64,000 bases of DNA from Bradyrhizobium sp. SZCCT0231 (GTDB taxonomy: Bacteria; Pseudomonadota; Alphaproteobacteria; Rhizobiales; Xanthobacteraceae), in NCBI RefSeq assembly GCF_018130245.1, contig NZ_JAFCKP010000004.1, forward strand, positions 248,001 to 312,000, written 5' to 3'. This document shows, one piece after another, positions 38,470-47,101 of this stretch. Positions within the stretch are counted from its first letter, which is position 1. Every line of letters begins with the position of its first letter. A program made the position numbers and the translations under genes. The notes beneath the pieces were generated by a model. That model did no database searches, was not told the DNA's origin, and saw only the letters and a program-made list of their open reading frames with translations.

Positions 38470-39273
38470 TCACATTCCCATGCCGCCATCGACCGGCAGT
38501 CCGATGCCGGTGATGAAGCGCGCCTCGTTCGAGCACAGGAACACCGCGGCGTCGGCGATGTCGCCGACCTCCGCGAGCTTGCCGAGAGGCGTCTGCTCCA
38601 CCACCGAGCCGACCGCGGCGTTGACGTCGGGCGCGAGGCCGATCTTCACGATGTCGTTGGCCAGCTGCAGGCCCATGTCGGTCGGGATCAAGCCGGGATA
38701 GATGCAGTTGACGCGCACGCCATAACCGAGCTTGCCGGCCTCCATCGCAGCGACCCGCGTCATGCGATCGACCGCAGATTTCGTGCCGGAATAGACCGCG
38801 ATGCTCGGGAAAGCGATCGTCGCCGCGACAGAAGCGATGTTGACGACCGCGCCGCCTTTGCCCGCCGCTCCGCCCGGCCGCATCGCGCGGAAGGCGTGCT
38901 TCATGCCGAGCACGGTGCCGACGATGTTGACGTCGCACATCCGCCGCGCATCCTCCGCTCTGATCTCGCTGACCAGCGACGTGATCTCAATGCCGGCATT
39001 GTTGATGAGGATGTCGTAGCCGCCGAGGGTGGCGACAGTCTTGGCCACCGCCCGCTCCCATTGCGCGTCGTCGGTGACGTCGAGCTGGACGAAGCCCGTC
39101 GCGACGTCTTCTTTCGCGATTCCCGCTGCGCTGGCGCGGCCGGTCTCCTCCAGAATGTCGGCGATCATGATCGAGGCGCCGGCGCGCGCCAACGCCTGCG
39201 CGATGGCCGCGCCGATTCCCCGGGCACCGCCGGTGACCAGGGCTTTCCTTCCTGCAAGGCTCTTCCCACTCAT
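38470..39273 (-). CDS. Short-chain dehydrogenase/reductase (glucose-1-dehydrogenase-like SDR)
   Basis: A 267-residue classical SDR. The cofactor loop is VTGGARGIGAAIAQALARAG, the NNAG motif is LINNAGIE, the catalytic serine is in VVNIASVAATIAF, and Y-x-x-x-K is YSGTKSA. It oxidises or reduces an alcohol/keto group with NAD(P). GGAGGAG lies before the ATG at 39273. It is the first gene of the minus-strand cluster, and its promoter region carries three TetR-type operator repeats. Confidence 0.92.
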   Translation of the reverse strand: MSGKSLAGRKALVTGGARGIGAAIAQALARAGASIMIADILEETGRASAAGIAKEDVATGFVQLDVTDDAQWERAVAKTVATLGGYDILINNAGIEITSLVSEIRAEDARRMCDVNIVGTVLGMKHAFRAMRPGGAAGKGGAVVNIASVAATIAFPSIAVYSGTKSAVDRMTRVAAMEAGKLGYGVRVNCIYPGLIPTDMGLQLANDIVKIGLAPDVNAAVGSVVEQTPLGKLAEVGDIADAAVFLCSNEARFITGIGLPVDGGMGM

Positions 39274-39392
39274 GACGCACTCCTCCGTTGCTGGTGATTG
39301 ATTCGTGCTGCGCCAATCGGCGCGCGCGCCAGGTCGATAGGCGCAGGCCTTTCGACCGCACCCAGCGAAGCGTTCCTCCATGGTCGGACGTC

Positions 39393-39473
39393 TTGACGAC
39401 TGTCCAAAATTATTGACGCGAACCTCCGCCAGAATCTTGACACTTGTCAAGATCGAATTTGACAGTTGTCTAA
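39393..39473. promoter_or_regulatory. Three operator-like repeats between the SDR gene and tetR
   Basis: Three related inverted repeats sit in the divergent spacer: TTGACGACTGTCCAA (39393-39407), the perfect CTTGACACTTGTCAAG (39436-39451), and TTGACAGTTGTCTAA (39459-39473). The consensus is TTGACA-n-TGTCAA. They lie 84-164 bases from the TetR start and about 120-200 from the SDR start, so the TetR protein probably controls both directions. Confidence 0.75.
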
Positions 39474-39556
39474 GGAAGTGGTTGTGAGGGGATGGAGCTA
39501 TTCCGCGGTCGACGCGGTATAAGTCCTTGAAAGAACGGGACTGAGGAAGGGACGAC

Positions 39557-40195
39557 ATGGCGCGGCAGGTGACGGGGGCGGCCCGGCGTGTGGCCGAGGC
39601 GGCCGAGGCGCTGCGCGACGAGAAGTTCAACGCGCGACGCATCGAGCTTGCCGAGGCCGCGCTCGAAACGCTTGGAGAGCTTGGCTTCGCCCGGACCAGC
39701 CTGCGGGAGATCGCGCAGAACTCGGCGTTCACGCACGGCGTGTTTCACTATTATTTCAGCGACAAGCTCGACCTGATCTGCTGCTGCGTTCGCCACTACA
39801 AGGCGAAGTGCGTGACGCGCTATGACGAGGTCGTCGCAACAGCAACGAGCCGCGACGAATTGACGGAGGGCTTCCTCGCCAAGCTCGCAGCAACGCTGCA
39901 GAACGAAGCCCGCATGCACCGGCTTTGGTACGACCTGCGCTCGCAGGCGATGTTCGAGGCGGCGTTTCGCAAGGATGTACTCGAGATCGACAAGAGCCTG
40001 GAAGCGATGATCTGGCGCATTGCCTCTCGCTATGCCGAGCTCGGCGGCAAGCGGCCGGCGTCATCGCCAGGCGCGCTCTATGCGCTGTTCGACGGTCTAT
40101 TCCAGAGTGCACTGCTCAAGCACCTCGCGGGTGACAAGAGGGCGGTTCCCGAACTGCTCGACGAAGTCCGGCGCCTGCTGCCGACGGTCTGCTGA
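39557..40195 (+). CDS. TetR family transcriptional regulator
   Basis: A 212-residue regulator. The DNA-binding part is RRIELAEAALETLGELGFAR followed by TSLREIAQNSAFTHGVFHYY. Its size and HTH-to-C-terminal layout fit a ligand-responsive repressor. It is divergent from the SDR-DUF5938-ligase genes, with three palindromic sites between them, and converges on the GH5 gene (68 bases apart). Confidence 0.92.
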   Translation: MARQVTGAARRVAEAAEALRDEKFNARRIELAEAALETLGELGFARTSLREIAQNSAFTHGVFHYYFSDKLDLICCCVRHYKAKCVTRYDEVVATATSRDELTEGFLAKLAATLQNEARMHRLWYDLRSQAMFEAAFRKDVLEIDKSLEAMIWRIASRYAELGGKRPASSPGALYALFDGLFQSALLKHLAGDKRAVPELLDEVRRLLPTVC

Positions 40196-40262
40196 AGCGC
40201 GGAAGCGAGCCCTGCGGACACAGCCCGGCGCGGCGAAGCTCAACTCGCGAACGCTTCCCGCC

Positions 40263-41285
40263 TCAACGCGCCGCCGGGATCAGCGCCCGCATGATCTCCG
40301 GCTTCCAAGTCTGACGCGCGCTGTCGAAGGCGGCGAAATCATGGTCGAACTGCCAGTAGGCCCATGCCCAGCCGAGCCGCTCCGCGCTTCGCGCCACGAA
40401 CGACAGATATCTCGTCCGAGCTTCGGCTGGAGCGGCCTCGTACACGCCGAACTCGCCGAGATAGATCGGGCGCTTTTCCCGTTCGGACCAGATGCGCATC
40501 TTCTCGAAATCGGCGCGAGCCTTCCGTTCGTCCTCCGGAGTGCCCCAATCAAGCGGGCCTATCCGCGAGAACGTCGGCGACCACGGTGCGCCCTGATGGG
40601 TGAAACGGATCGGCGCGTAATAGTGAAACGTCACGATGAGGTTTCGGTCATCCGACGGCAGGACCAGGTCCTCGACAGGCATGGCATCGACGTTGAGAAC
40701 CGCAGCGATGACCGTCCGCCGGGGGTTGGTGATGCGGATGATGCCGAGACACTCGTTCAGAAGGGCGTTCCAGCTGGTGGACGTCATCTGCCCGCCCGGC
40801 TCATTGAGGACCTCGAAGACAAGCCTCGGATATTTTCCGGCATAGCGCGCGGCGATTTGCGTCCAGAATGCTTTCAGCTTCTCGGCGCACTCGGAGACGT
40901 CGCGCTGACAGACATGGGTATCGTGCTCGTCCAGGATGGGGATGAGATTTCGGGCGAGCACCTCCTCGATGACGGCATCGAGCCGCCCCAAGACGACTTC
41001 GTCCAGCGAGTTCCCCGGGTTCATGAACTTGAAGCCGAAGAAATTGATCCGAACGTGCGAGAACCCGGCGCGCCTGATCGCAGTGAGGTTGTCCAGACGA
41101 AATGGCGCGTTCCGGCCTCCCTCCCAGATGCCGTCGTAGCCAAGAATGTTGATGCCGCGCCCCAATTTTGGGGGAGCGGGCGCGGTGGCCTGCCCGGCTG
41201 CCTCGGCCCGGGAGAGGATCGCAAGCACGGATAGTGCCAAGGCGAGACCGAACGTTACCGACCAGCGGGCGCAGATGGCATTCAT
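40263..41285 (-). CDS. Secreted glycoside hydrolase family 5 protein (endoglucanase-like)
   Basis: A 340-residue secreted glycosidase. An N-terminal signal peptide (ICARWSVTFGLALALSVLAI, cut near residue 29) precedes LGRGINILGYDGIWEGGRNA. The acid/base glutamate is E162 in FEVLNEPGG and the nucleophile is E278 in YLGEFGVYEA. It would cleave beta-glucan-type chains outside the cytoplasm. I chose the ATG at 41285; a 49-residue cysteine-rich upstream extension is not credible. It follows the polymerase/ligase gene by 13 bases, which suggests a shared role in making or trimming an exopolysaccharide. Confidence 0.9.
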   Translation of the reverse strand: MNAICARWSVTFGLALALSVLAILSRAEAAGQATAPAPPKLGRGINILGYDGIWEGGRNAPFRLDNLTAIRRAGFSHVRINFFGFKFMNPGNSLDEVVLGRLDAVIEEVLARNLIPILDEHDTHVCQRDVSECAEKLKAFWTQIAARYAGKYPRLVFEVLNEPGGQMTSTSWNALLNECLGIIRITNPRRTVIAAVLNVDAMPVEDLVLPSDDRNLIVTFHYYAPIRFTHQGAPWSPTFSRIGPLDWGTPEDERKARADFEKMRIWSEREKRPIYLGEFGVYEAAPAEARTRYLSFVARSAERLGWAWAYWQFDHDFAAFDSARQTWKPEIMRALIPAAR

Positions 41286-41298
41286 CCCGCTTGCTCCA

Positions 41299-42591
41299 TC
41301 ATGGCTGCAGGGGTTGCTGCGGCACCGGCCTGCACACTGCGAAGAAGAATGCGACGAGCAGCACCGACGTGAACATCGTCGAGCGCAGGAACATCGTCTC
41401 CGTGAAATTCGATTGAAAGCTGAGGACGACAAATCCGATGATGAGAGCGCAGTGGCGCCGATCGATCGACCGCGTGGCGATCAAATACAGGACCTTTTCC
41501 GAGAACAGATAGACGCTCGCGACGAACAGCACGTATCCCAGAAATCCCGTTTCCATCGCCACCGCGATGTAGCCGCTATGATAATTGTCGAGCACCCAGC
41601 CATGGTTCTGGTTGAAATAGTCGTAAATCGCAGGGCGTGTCCAGAATCCGTTGATGCCAAAGCCCAGCAGCGGCGCATCGTTGAAATGGCTGATGGCGTA
41701 CTGCCAGATGAAGGTCCGCTCGGTCAGATTGATGGTCGATTCGCCGAGATGGATGGAATCGTATCCCGTCACATAGAAATACAGGATCAGCAGGGCAGCC
41801 AGGATGCACATGACGACCGGCAGCACCGCGTAAACTCTCATGCAGCGGATCGACCACATCGAGGTCACGAGCAGTCCACCCGCGGCAATTGCAACGGCGC
41901 CGGCACCACGAGATTCCGAAGCGATCACGCACGTCGATGCCAGGAGAAACGTCAGGAGAAAAACGCTCCACCCCTGGCCCGTCATCTTCTGATAGCAGGC
42001 AAAGAACATCAGATATGCGCTGATGAAGCCGAGCGTCTGCTTCGATTCATATATTCCTTGCCACTGGCCATTGTGCATCCAGCTCTGGTCGACGCCGATC
42101 TCGGGCACGAAGACCGCACACAGGGCCGAGGCGGCGACCAGCATGAAGAGCCCCAGCGCCGTCGATCCGACGATCTCGTCGATGTCGATCCGCGTGATGA
42201 GGCAGTACGCACCGAAGGTCGTCACCACGAGGGCCGCACTCTTCATGATCGCCGCGGTGGCGAGGCCGGTCCAGAGAACGGAAACGGCGGCGAGAGCATA
42301 GAATGCGACCAGCGCGATGAGATCGGGATTGGGCTGCACGCGCACGCATGGACGCACGAAGGCACTGGCGTAGATCAGGACGATCCACATCAAGAGCGCA
42401 ACGGCCTGTTGCACATAGCTCCACTCTGCGGGAAGCAGCGCGGGATTGAAGACGCCCATCGACGCGACAACGTTGATGGTGATCGAGCCGCGGATCACGG
42501 TTCTGGCAAGCTTTTCCACGCCGGCACTGGGCGCTTTCCGGATCGCGCTGTCGTATGCCTCGGAATCCGCGACGGTGTGCAGGCTGGTCAT
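41299..42591 (-). CDS. O-antigen ligase/polymerase family membrane protein (ExoQ-like)
   Basis: A 430-residue integral membrane protein with roughly ten to twelve predicted membrane segments. Its long periplasmic loop contains ERTFIWQYAISHFNDAPLLG and FGINGFWTRPA with NYHSGYIAVAMETGFLGYVL, matching the WaaL/ExoQ pattern. Such proteins join polysaccharide repeat units or ligate them to a lipid carrier. I chose the ATG at 42591 (MTSLHTVADSEAYDSAIRKA). It is transcribed just ahead of the GH5 gene. Polymer identity is unknown. Confidence 0.85.
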   Translation of the reverse strand: MTSLHTVADSEAYDSAIRKAPSAGVEKLARTVIRGSITINVVASMGVFNPALLPAEWSYVQQAVALLMWIVLIYASAFVRPCVRVQPNPDLIALVAFYALAAVSVLWTGLATAAIMKSAALVVTTFGAYCLITRIDIDEIVGSTALGLFMLVAASALCAVFVPEIGVDQSWMHNGQWQGIYESKQTLGFISAYLMFFACYQKMTGQGWSVFLLTFLLASTCVIASESRGAGAVAIAAGGLLVTSMWSIRCMRVYAVLPVVMCILAALLILYFYVTGYDSIHLGESTINLTERTFIWQYAISHFNDAPLLGFGINGFWTRPAIYDYFNQNHGWVLDNYHSGYIAVAMETGFLGYVLFVASVYLFSEKVLYLIATRSIDRRHCALIIGFVVLSFQSNFTETMFLRSTMFTSVLLVAFFFAVCRPVPQQPLQP

Positions 42592-42686
42592 GAGCTGACC
42601 TTCCTGAAGCACGGTTAATATTTTGCTTAATACCGCGATCGCTTTCGCGCGCAGGGCTATCGCATTTGAGCGCTTTTCCCTGCGGC

Positions 42687-42730
42687 CATCCTTCGAGATG
42701 CCCGCTTGAGGCGGGCTCCTCAAGATGAGG
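42687..42730. repeat. Palindromic repeat between ptsN and the polymerase gene
   Basis: CATCCTTCGAG-A-TGCCCGC and GGCGGGC-TC-CTCAAGATGAGG form an imperfect hairpin with a TTGA loop. It lies in the 193-base ptsN/ExoQ-like spacer and could terminate the ptsN transcript, but no T-run follows. Similar cores (TTCGAG...CTCAAG) occur widely in these genomes from memory. Confidence 0.7.
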
Positions 42731-42784
42731 ACGGAGTGCGCGGCAAAGGTGCAGTCCGGCCCCTGGCGATATCGACGATCGGCT

Positions 42785-43246
42785 CTAGGCCGCGGTCGCC
42801 GGCGGCAGCGCGAGCACCGAATAGATCGCCTGGGCATCGCGCGAGGCGCGGAGCTTCTTGGCGATGTCCTGGTCGCGGAGCAGGCGGGCGATGCGGGCGA
42901 GCGCCTTGAGGTGATCGGCGCCGGCGCCTTCGGGCGCGAGCAGCAGGAAGACGAGATCGACCGGCTGGCCGTCCATCGCCTCGAAGTCGATCGGGCGATC
43001 GAGCCGGGCGAACAGGCCGAAGATCTTTTCCAGCTTGGGCAGCTTGCCGTGCGGAATGGCGACGCCATAGCCGACCGCGGTGGTGCCGAGCTTCTCCCGT
43101 TGCAGCAGCACCTCGAATACCGAGCGCTCGTTCTGCCCGGTCAGCTCGGCGGCCTTGGCCGCGAGCTCCTGCAAGGCCTGCTTCTTGCTGTTGACCTTCA
43201 ATGCCGGGAGAATCGCCTCGGGTGCGACCAGATCGGTAATCGGCAT
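42785..43246 (-). CDS. ptsN: PTS IIA-like nitrogen regulatory protein PtsN
   Basis: A 153-residue EIIA-Ntr protein. The phosphorylated histidine is H66 in AIPHGKL. It receives phosphate from PtsP through PtsO and regulates potassium uptake, sensor kinases and nitrogen/carbon balance. It is the last gene of the lptC-lptA-lptB-rpoN-hpf-ptsN block. It has its own sigma-54 promoter in the 229-base spacer after hpf. Confidence 0.95.
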   Translation of the reverse strand: MPITDLVAPEAILPALKVNSKKQALQELAAKAAELTGQNERSVFEVLLQREKLGTTAVGYGVAIPHGKLPKLEKIFGLFARLDRPIDFEAMDGQPVDLVFLLLAPEGAGADHLKALARIARLLRDQDIAKKLRASRDAQAIYSVLALPPATAA

Positions 43247-43390
43247 GGAGGGTTTCCGAGGTGAATTAAACCGTCAGGTTCCGAATTGGCCAGCTTGATA
43301 GACCAAGCTGAGCCGGCGTCAATAACATGAAGCAGGAGGGGGACTTAGCCCAAAGTCCCACCAAGTCCAGATGTGGGGGGCTTCTACTCC

Positions 43391-43410
43391 AACGCAATCC
43401 CGGTGCCAAC
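43391..43410 (-). promoter_or_regulatory. Sigma-54 (-24/-12) promoter in front of ptsN
   Basis: Read on the minus strand, GTTGGCACCGGGATTGCGTT contains TGGCAC, five bases, then TTGC, with exactly ten bases between the invariant GG and GC. This is a close match to the RpoN consensus TGGCACG-n4-TTGCW. Transcription would begin near 43380 and run into ptsN (start 43246), leaving a leader of about 130 bases. Confidence 0.8.
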
Positions 43411-43475
43411 TCCCGCATGCGGCTTTGCCCCCGTCATTGTTAAAGGCCGGGATGGTACGGGCCCGGGTCACGGGC

Positions 43476-44081
43476 CTAACCGTCCGACCGGCCGTCCACC
43501 TTCGCCCCCGGCGGATCAATCCAGCCCACATTGCCGTCCGCCCGGCGGTAAATGATGTTCACCCGGCCGGACGAACCGTGCTGGAACACCAGGCAGGGTG
43601 CCCCGCTGAGGTCGAGTTCCATGACCGCTTCGCTGACCGAGAGACGCTTCAGCGACGTGGTCTGCTCCGCAATGATGACGGGACTGTAGCCGGTGACGTC
43701 CTCTTCGCCCTCTCCGGGCGCTTCCAGCACATAGCTGGTGGCGTCGAGTGCAGCCATCGCTTCGGAGGCGGCATGGGCCTTGCGAGCGGAGCGGTCCTTG
43801 AGCCGGTTCTTGTAGCGGCGCAGCCGCCTCTCGATCATCAGCAGCGCCTGGTCGGCGCTGGCATAAGCATCCGGCGCGTTCGAATCGGCCTCCAGCGTGA
43901 TTCCCGAATCGAGATGCAGGGCGCAATCGGTGCGAAAGCCGAAGCCGTCCTTGCTGAGCGTGATGTGGCCGGAATAGTTGCCGTCGAAATATTTGCGCAG
44001 CACCTCGTCGGTGCGGTCGGCAACGCGGCCGCGCAGGGCCTCGCCGACGCTGATGCTTTTTCCCGAGATTCTGAGAGTCAT
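43476..44081 (-). CDS. hpf: Ribosome hibernation-promoting factor, long form
   Basis: A 201-residue long-type HPF. Residues 1-100 form the ribosome-binding domain starting TLRISGKSISVGEALRGRVA; the C-terminal dimerisation domain includes TTSLKRLSVSEAVMELDLSG and FQHGSSGRVNIIYRRADGNV. It pairs ribosomes into inactive 100S dimers in stationary phase. I chose the ATG at 44081, because it matches the family beginning. It lies between rpoN and ptsN as in most Proteobacteria. Confidence 0.93.
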   Translation of the reverse strand: MTLRISGKSISVGEALRGRVADRTDEVLRKYFDGNYSGHITLSKDGFGFRTDCALHLDSGITLEADSNAPDAYASADQALLMIERRLRRYKNRLKDRSARKAHAASEAMAALDATSYVLEAPGEGEEDVTGYSPVIIAEQTTSLKRLSVSEAVMELDLSGAPCLVFQHGSSGRVNIIYRRADGNVGWIDPPGAKVDGRSDG

Positions 44082-44162
44082 GTGATGCCTCGCTTGGTTG
44101 GTGCCCAGCTTGGATCGGTCTCGATGGGAAATCGAGAGTAGCGCGATTTGCCGCCAGCGCAA

Positions 44163-45785
44163 TCAGGCCGGTTCGGGATTGCGGGAGCGATCGGACAAGG
44201 CGGTGGAGAGGACGTTACCAAGAGCGCTCTGCTTGTCGCGGCGGCGTTGCACCGAGGAGGGTATGCGCATGGCTTCGCGGTACTTCGCGACCGTGCGGCG
44301 GGCAATATCAATGCCCGAGGCGCGCAAGCGTTCCACGATGGTGTCATCCGACAGGATCGCGGAGGGCTGCTCCGAATCGATCAGCTGCTTGATGTGGTGA
44401 CGCACGGCTTCCGCCGAATGCGCCTCGCCGCCGTCGGCCGAGGCGATCGAGGCCGTGAAGAAATATTTCAGCTCGAACGTGCCGCGGTTGGTCGCCATAT
44501 ATTTGTTGGCGGTGACGCGCGATACCGTGGATTCATGCATCTGGATGGCGTCGGCGACGGCCTTCAGATTGAGCGGCCGCAGGTGCGCGACGCCATGGGT
44601 GAAGAAGCCGTCCTGCTGGCGCACGATCTCGGTTGCAACCTTCAGGATGGTGCGGGCGCGCTGGTCGAGCGCGCGCACGAGCCAGGTCGCGTTCTGGAGC
44701 GCGTCGGTGAAATAGGACTTGTCGCCGTCCTTGCCGATCTTCTTCGACAGCTCGGAATAGTAGGTCTGGTTGACCAGCACACGCGGCAAGGTGTCGCTGT
44801 TGAGCTCGACGTGCCAGCCGCCGTCCGGACCGGGGCGGACATAGACATCGGGCACCATGGTCTGCAGGCGCGCCGAGCCGAACTTCATGCCCGGCTTCGG
44901 ATTGAGGCGGCGGATCTCGCCGATCATGTCGGCGATGTCCTCGTCGTCGACACCGCAGATCTTGCGCAAGGCGACGATGTCGCGCTTGGCAAGCAGATCG
45001 AGATGCTCGACCAGGGCCTGCATCGCGGGGTCGTAGCGGTCGAGCTCGCGCAGCTGGATCGCCAGGCATTCGCTCAGGGAGCGCGCGCAGACGCCGGGCG
45101 GGTCGAATTTTTGCAGCACGGCGAGGACGTCCTCGACCTCGGCTTGCGATGCGCCAAGACGCTCGGCGGCCTGGCCGAGATCGGGCGGCAGATAGCCGGC
45201 CTCGTCGACGAGGTCGATCAGGTACTGGCCGATCAGGCGCTGGGCGGGTGCGGTGTAGGCGACCGAGAGCTGCTCGGCGAGATGATCCGACAACGTCGTC
45301 TCGGCCGCGACAAAAGCCTCGAGATTGTAGTCTTCGTCACCGGAGGCGCCGCCGCCCCATTCGGTATAGGTGGTCGGCACGGCATCCTGGGCGTTGCGCG
45401 CCGCGGCCTCGGCCGGCTCTTCGGAGAAGACGTTGTCGAGGCCGGTGTCCAGGGTCTGCTCGATCTCGGCGCGGGTGCCGAGATCCTTGCTCATCCATTC
45501 TTCCTGGCCCGGCTCGAACGCCTCGCCCGGACCGCCGCCCGGTTCGTCGCTGCTTCCGCCGCCGAAATCGTCGTTATCGCTGTACTGGCCGGCCTCGGCC
45601 GGAGCGTCGCCCGCGGGGGCCTCGTCACTGGCCCGCTCCAGCAGGGGGTTTCGCTCGAGCTCCTCTTCCACGAAGGTCGTGAGATCGAGGTTGGACAATT
45701 GCAGCAGCTTGATCGCCTGCATCAGCTGCGGCGTCATGACCAGCGACTGCGATTGCCGGAACTCTAATCTCTGCGTGAGAGCCAT
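44163..45785 (-). CDS. rpoN: RNA polymerase sigma-54 factor
   Basis: A 540-residue sigma-54. The N-terminal activator-contact region starts ALTQRLEFRQSQSLVMTPQL followed by MQAIKLLQLSNLDL; the acidic linker is long (about residues 55-110); the RpoN box ARRTVAKYREA near the C-terminus contacts -24. It requires AAA+ activators such as NifA or NtrC. It follows lptB by about 90 bases. A site matching its own consensus lies in front of ptsN two genes later. Confidence 0.97.
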   Translation of the reverse strand: MALTQRLEFRQSQSLVMTPQLMQAIKLLQLSNLDLTTFVEEELERNPLLERASDEAPAGDAPAEAGQYSDNDDFGGGSSDEPGGGPGEAFEPGQEEWMSKDLGTRAEIEQTLDTGLDNVFSEEPAEAAARNAQDAVPTTYTEWGGGASGDEDYNLEAFVAAETTLSDHLAEQLSVAYTAPAQRLIGQYLIDLVDEAGYLPPDLGQAAERLGASQAEVEDVLAVLQKFDPPGVCARSLSECLAIQLRELDRYDPAMQALVEHLDLLAKRDIVALRKICGVDDEDIADMIGEIRRLNPKPGMKFGSARLQTMVPDVYVRPGPDGGWHVELNSDTLPRVLVNQTYYSELSKKIGKDGDKSYFTDALQNATWLVRALDQRARTILKVATEIVRQQDGFFTHGVAHLRPLNLKAVADAIQMHESTVSRVTANKYMATNRGTFELKYFFTASIASADGGEAHSAEAVRHHIKQLIDSEQPSAILSDDTIVERLRASGIDIARRTVAKYREAMRIPSSVQRRRDKQSALGNVLSTALSDRSRNPEPA

Positions 45786-45875
45786 GAAGCAAGAACCGTT
45801 CCCAAAAATTGGTCCGATTTTTGCTTATCCTAGTCTTGGCACGATGTACACGGCTTGACGTATTGGAAAAAAGGG

Positions 45876-46880
45876 CTAGAGGCGGAATTCCTCGCCAAGG
45901 TAGAGGCGGCGCACGTCCGGATCGGCAACGATCTCATCCGGGGTCCCCTCGGTCAAGATTTCCCCGGCATAAACGATATAGGCGCGATCGGTGAGGCCGA
46001 GCGTCTCGCGAACATTGTGGTCGGTGATGAGCACGCCGATGCCGCGATTGGTGAGATGGCGGACGAGGTCCTGGATGTCGCCGACCGCGATCGGATCGAT
46101 GCCGGCGAAGGGCTCGTCGAGCAGCATGTAGTTCGGACGCGTTGCCAGCGCGCGTGCGATCTCGACGCGGCGGCGCTCGCCGCCGGACAACGCAATCGAC
46201 GGCGATTTGCGCAGGCGCGTGATGTTGAACTCGTCGAGCAAGGAATCGAGTTGCTGCTCGCGCTTCTTGCGCGAGGGCTCGACCACTTCGAGCACGGCGC
46301 GGATGTTCTGCTCGACGGTGAGGCCGCGGAAGATCGAGGCTTCCTGCGGCAGATAGCCGATGCCGAGCCGCGCGCGCTGATACATCGGCAGCTTCGTCAC
46401 ATCGTGGCCGTCGAGCTCGATCGCGCCGCGATCGGCCTTGATCAGGCCGGTGATCATGTAGAACACGGTGGTCTTGCCGGCGCCGTTCGGCCCGAGCAGG
46501 CCGACCGCCTCGCCCCGGCGCACATAGATGCTGACGCCGCGCACCACCTGGCGGCTGCCGAAGGCCTTTTCCACGCTATGCACAGCCAGGAAGCCCGGCC
46601 GTTTCAGGAGCTGCGGCCCGCCGGCGCCGTTGGACCTGGCGGCGCTCCTGACGGGATGAACCGCCTGCGGACGCGGCTCGGCCTGATAGTCGGCCTCGTA
46701 GTCACCCTGGAACTGGTCGGGCGCGCGCGGCTGGTCGCGGGCGATCGGCGGCGCGTCCCTGACAGGGCTGGCCACGAGGCCGCCGACGCTGTCACCGAGC
46801 GCGGTGATGTCCTGACGCGCAAATCCTGGCCGGCCGCGCTTGGCGGGGCGCCGACGGAACATGCTGAAGAGATCGACCAT
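45876..46880 (-). CDS. lptB: LPS export ABC transporter ATP-binding protein LptB, with N-terminal extension
   Basis: A 334-residue ATPase. The ABC domain (from about residue 97) has Walker [16 protein letters not shown], the signature [14 protein letters not shown], Walker [15 protein letters not shown], and H-loop [10 protein letters not shown]. It drives LptFG to extract LPS from the inner membrane. About 95 residues precede the ABC domain, whereas E. coli LptB has almost none; this extension is rich in R, P, Q and D and looks disordered. The start at 46880 is the one that includes it; a shorter start is possible but no better candidate is evident. Confidence 0.93.
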   Translation of the reverse strand: MVDLFSMFRRRPAKRGRPGFARQDITALGDSVGGLVASPVRDAPPIARDQPRAPDQFQGDYEADYQAEPRPQAVHPVRSAARSNGAGGPQLLKRPGFLAVHSVEKAFGSRQVVRGVSIYVRRGEAVGLLGPNGAGKTTVFYMITGLIKADRGAIELDGHDVTKLPMYQRARLGIGYLPQEASIFRGLTVEQNIRAVLEVVEPSRKKREQQLDSLLDEFNITRLRKSPSIALSGGERRRVEIARALATRPNYMLLDEPFAGIDPIAVGDIQDLVRHLTNRGIGVLITDHNVRETLGLTDRAYIVYAGEILTEGTPDEIVADPDVRRLYLGEEFRL

Positions 46881-47101
46881 CCCCGCCTTCTAGCCTTTCG
46901 CGACGATCCTGCGCGAATTCGCGCGACCTGCCGCACCGGCCTTTCGATTCGCCGATGCAGCATGAGTGAAGGGATGTCTCATGCCCAGTGAAACACGCCC
47001 GAAAAGCGGCGGCCCCGCTTCGAAAGCCCTGCGCGCTAGATACAGTCTCGCTCGCCAGGCTTCAACCTCGGATCGGGAGCACCCGAGACAAGTGATTGAA
47101 T

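Noticed and set aside
35705-39273. Lysine degradation by saccharopine
   Set aside because: The saccharopine-dehydrogenase-like protein belongs to the DUF5938-type group, and its neighbours are an SDR and an acyl-CoA ligase, not lysine enzymes.
47040-47101. Possible small RNA between lptA and lptB
   Set aside because: The spacer has a few AT-rich bases, but no clear promoter-terminator pair could be recognised.
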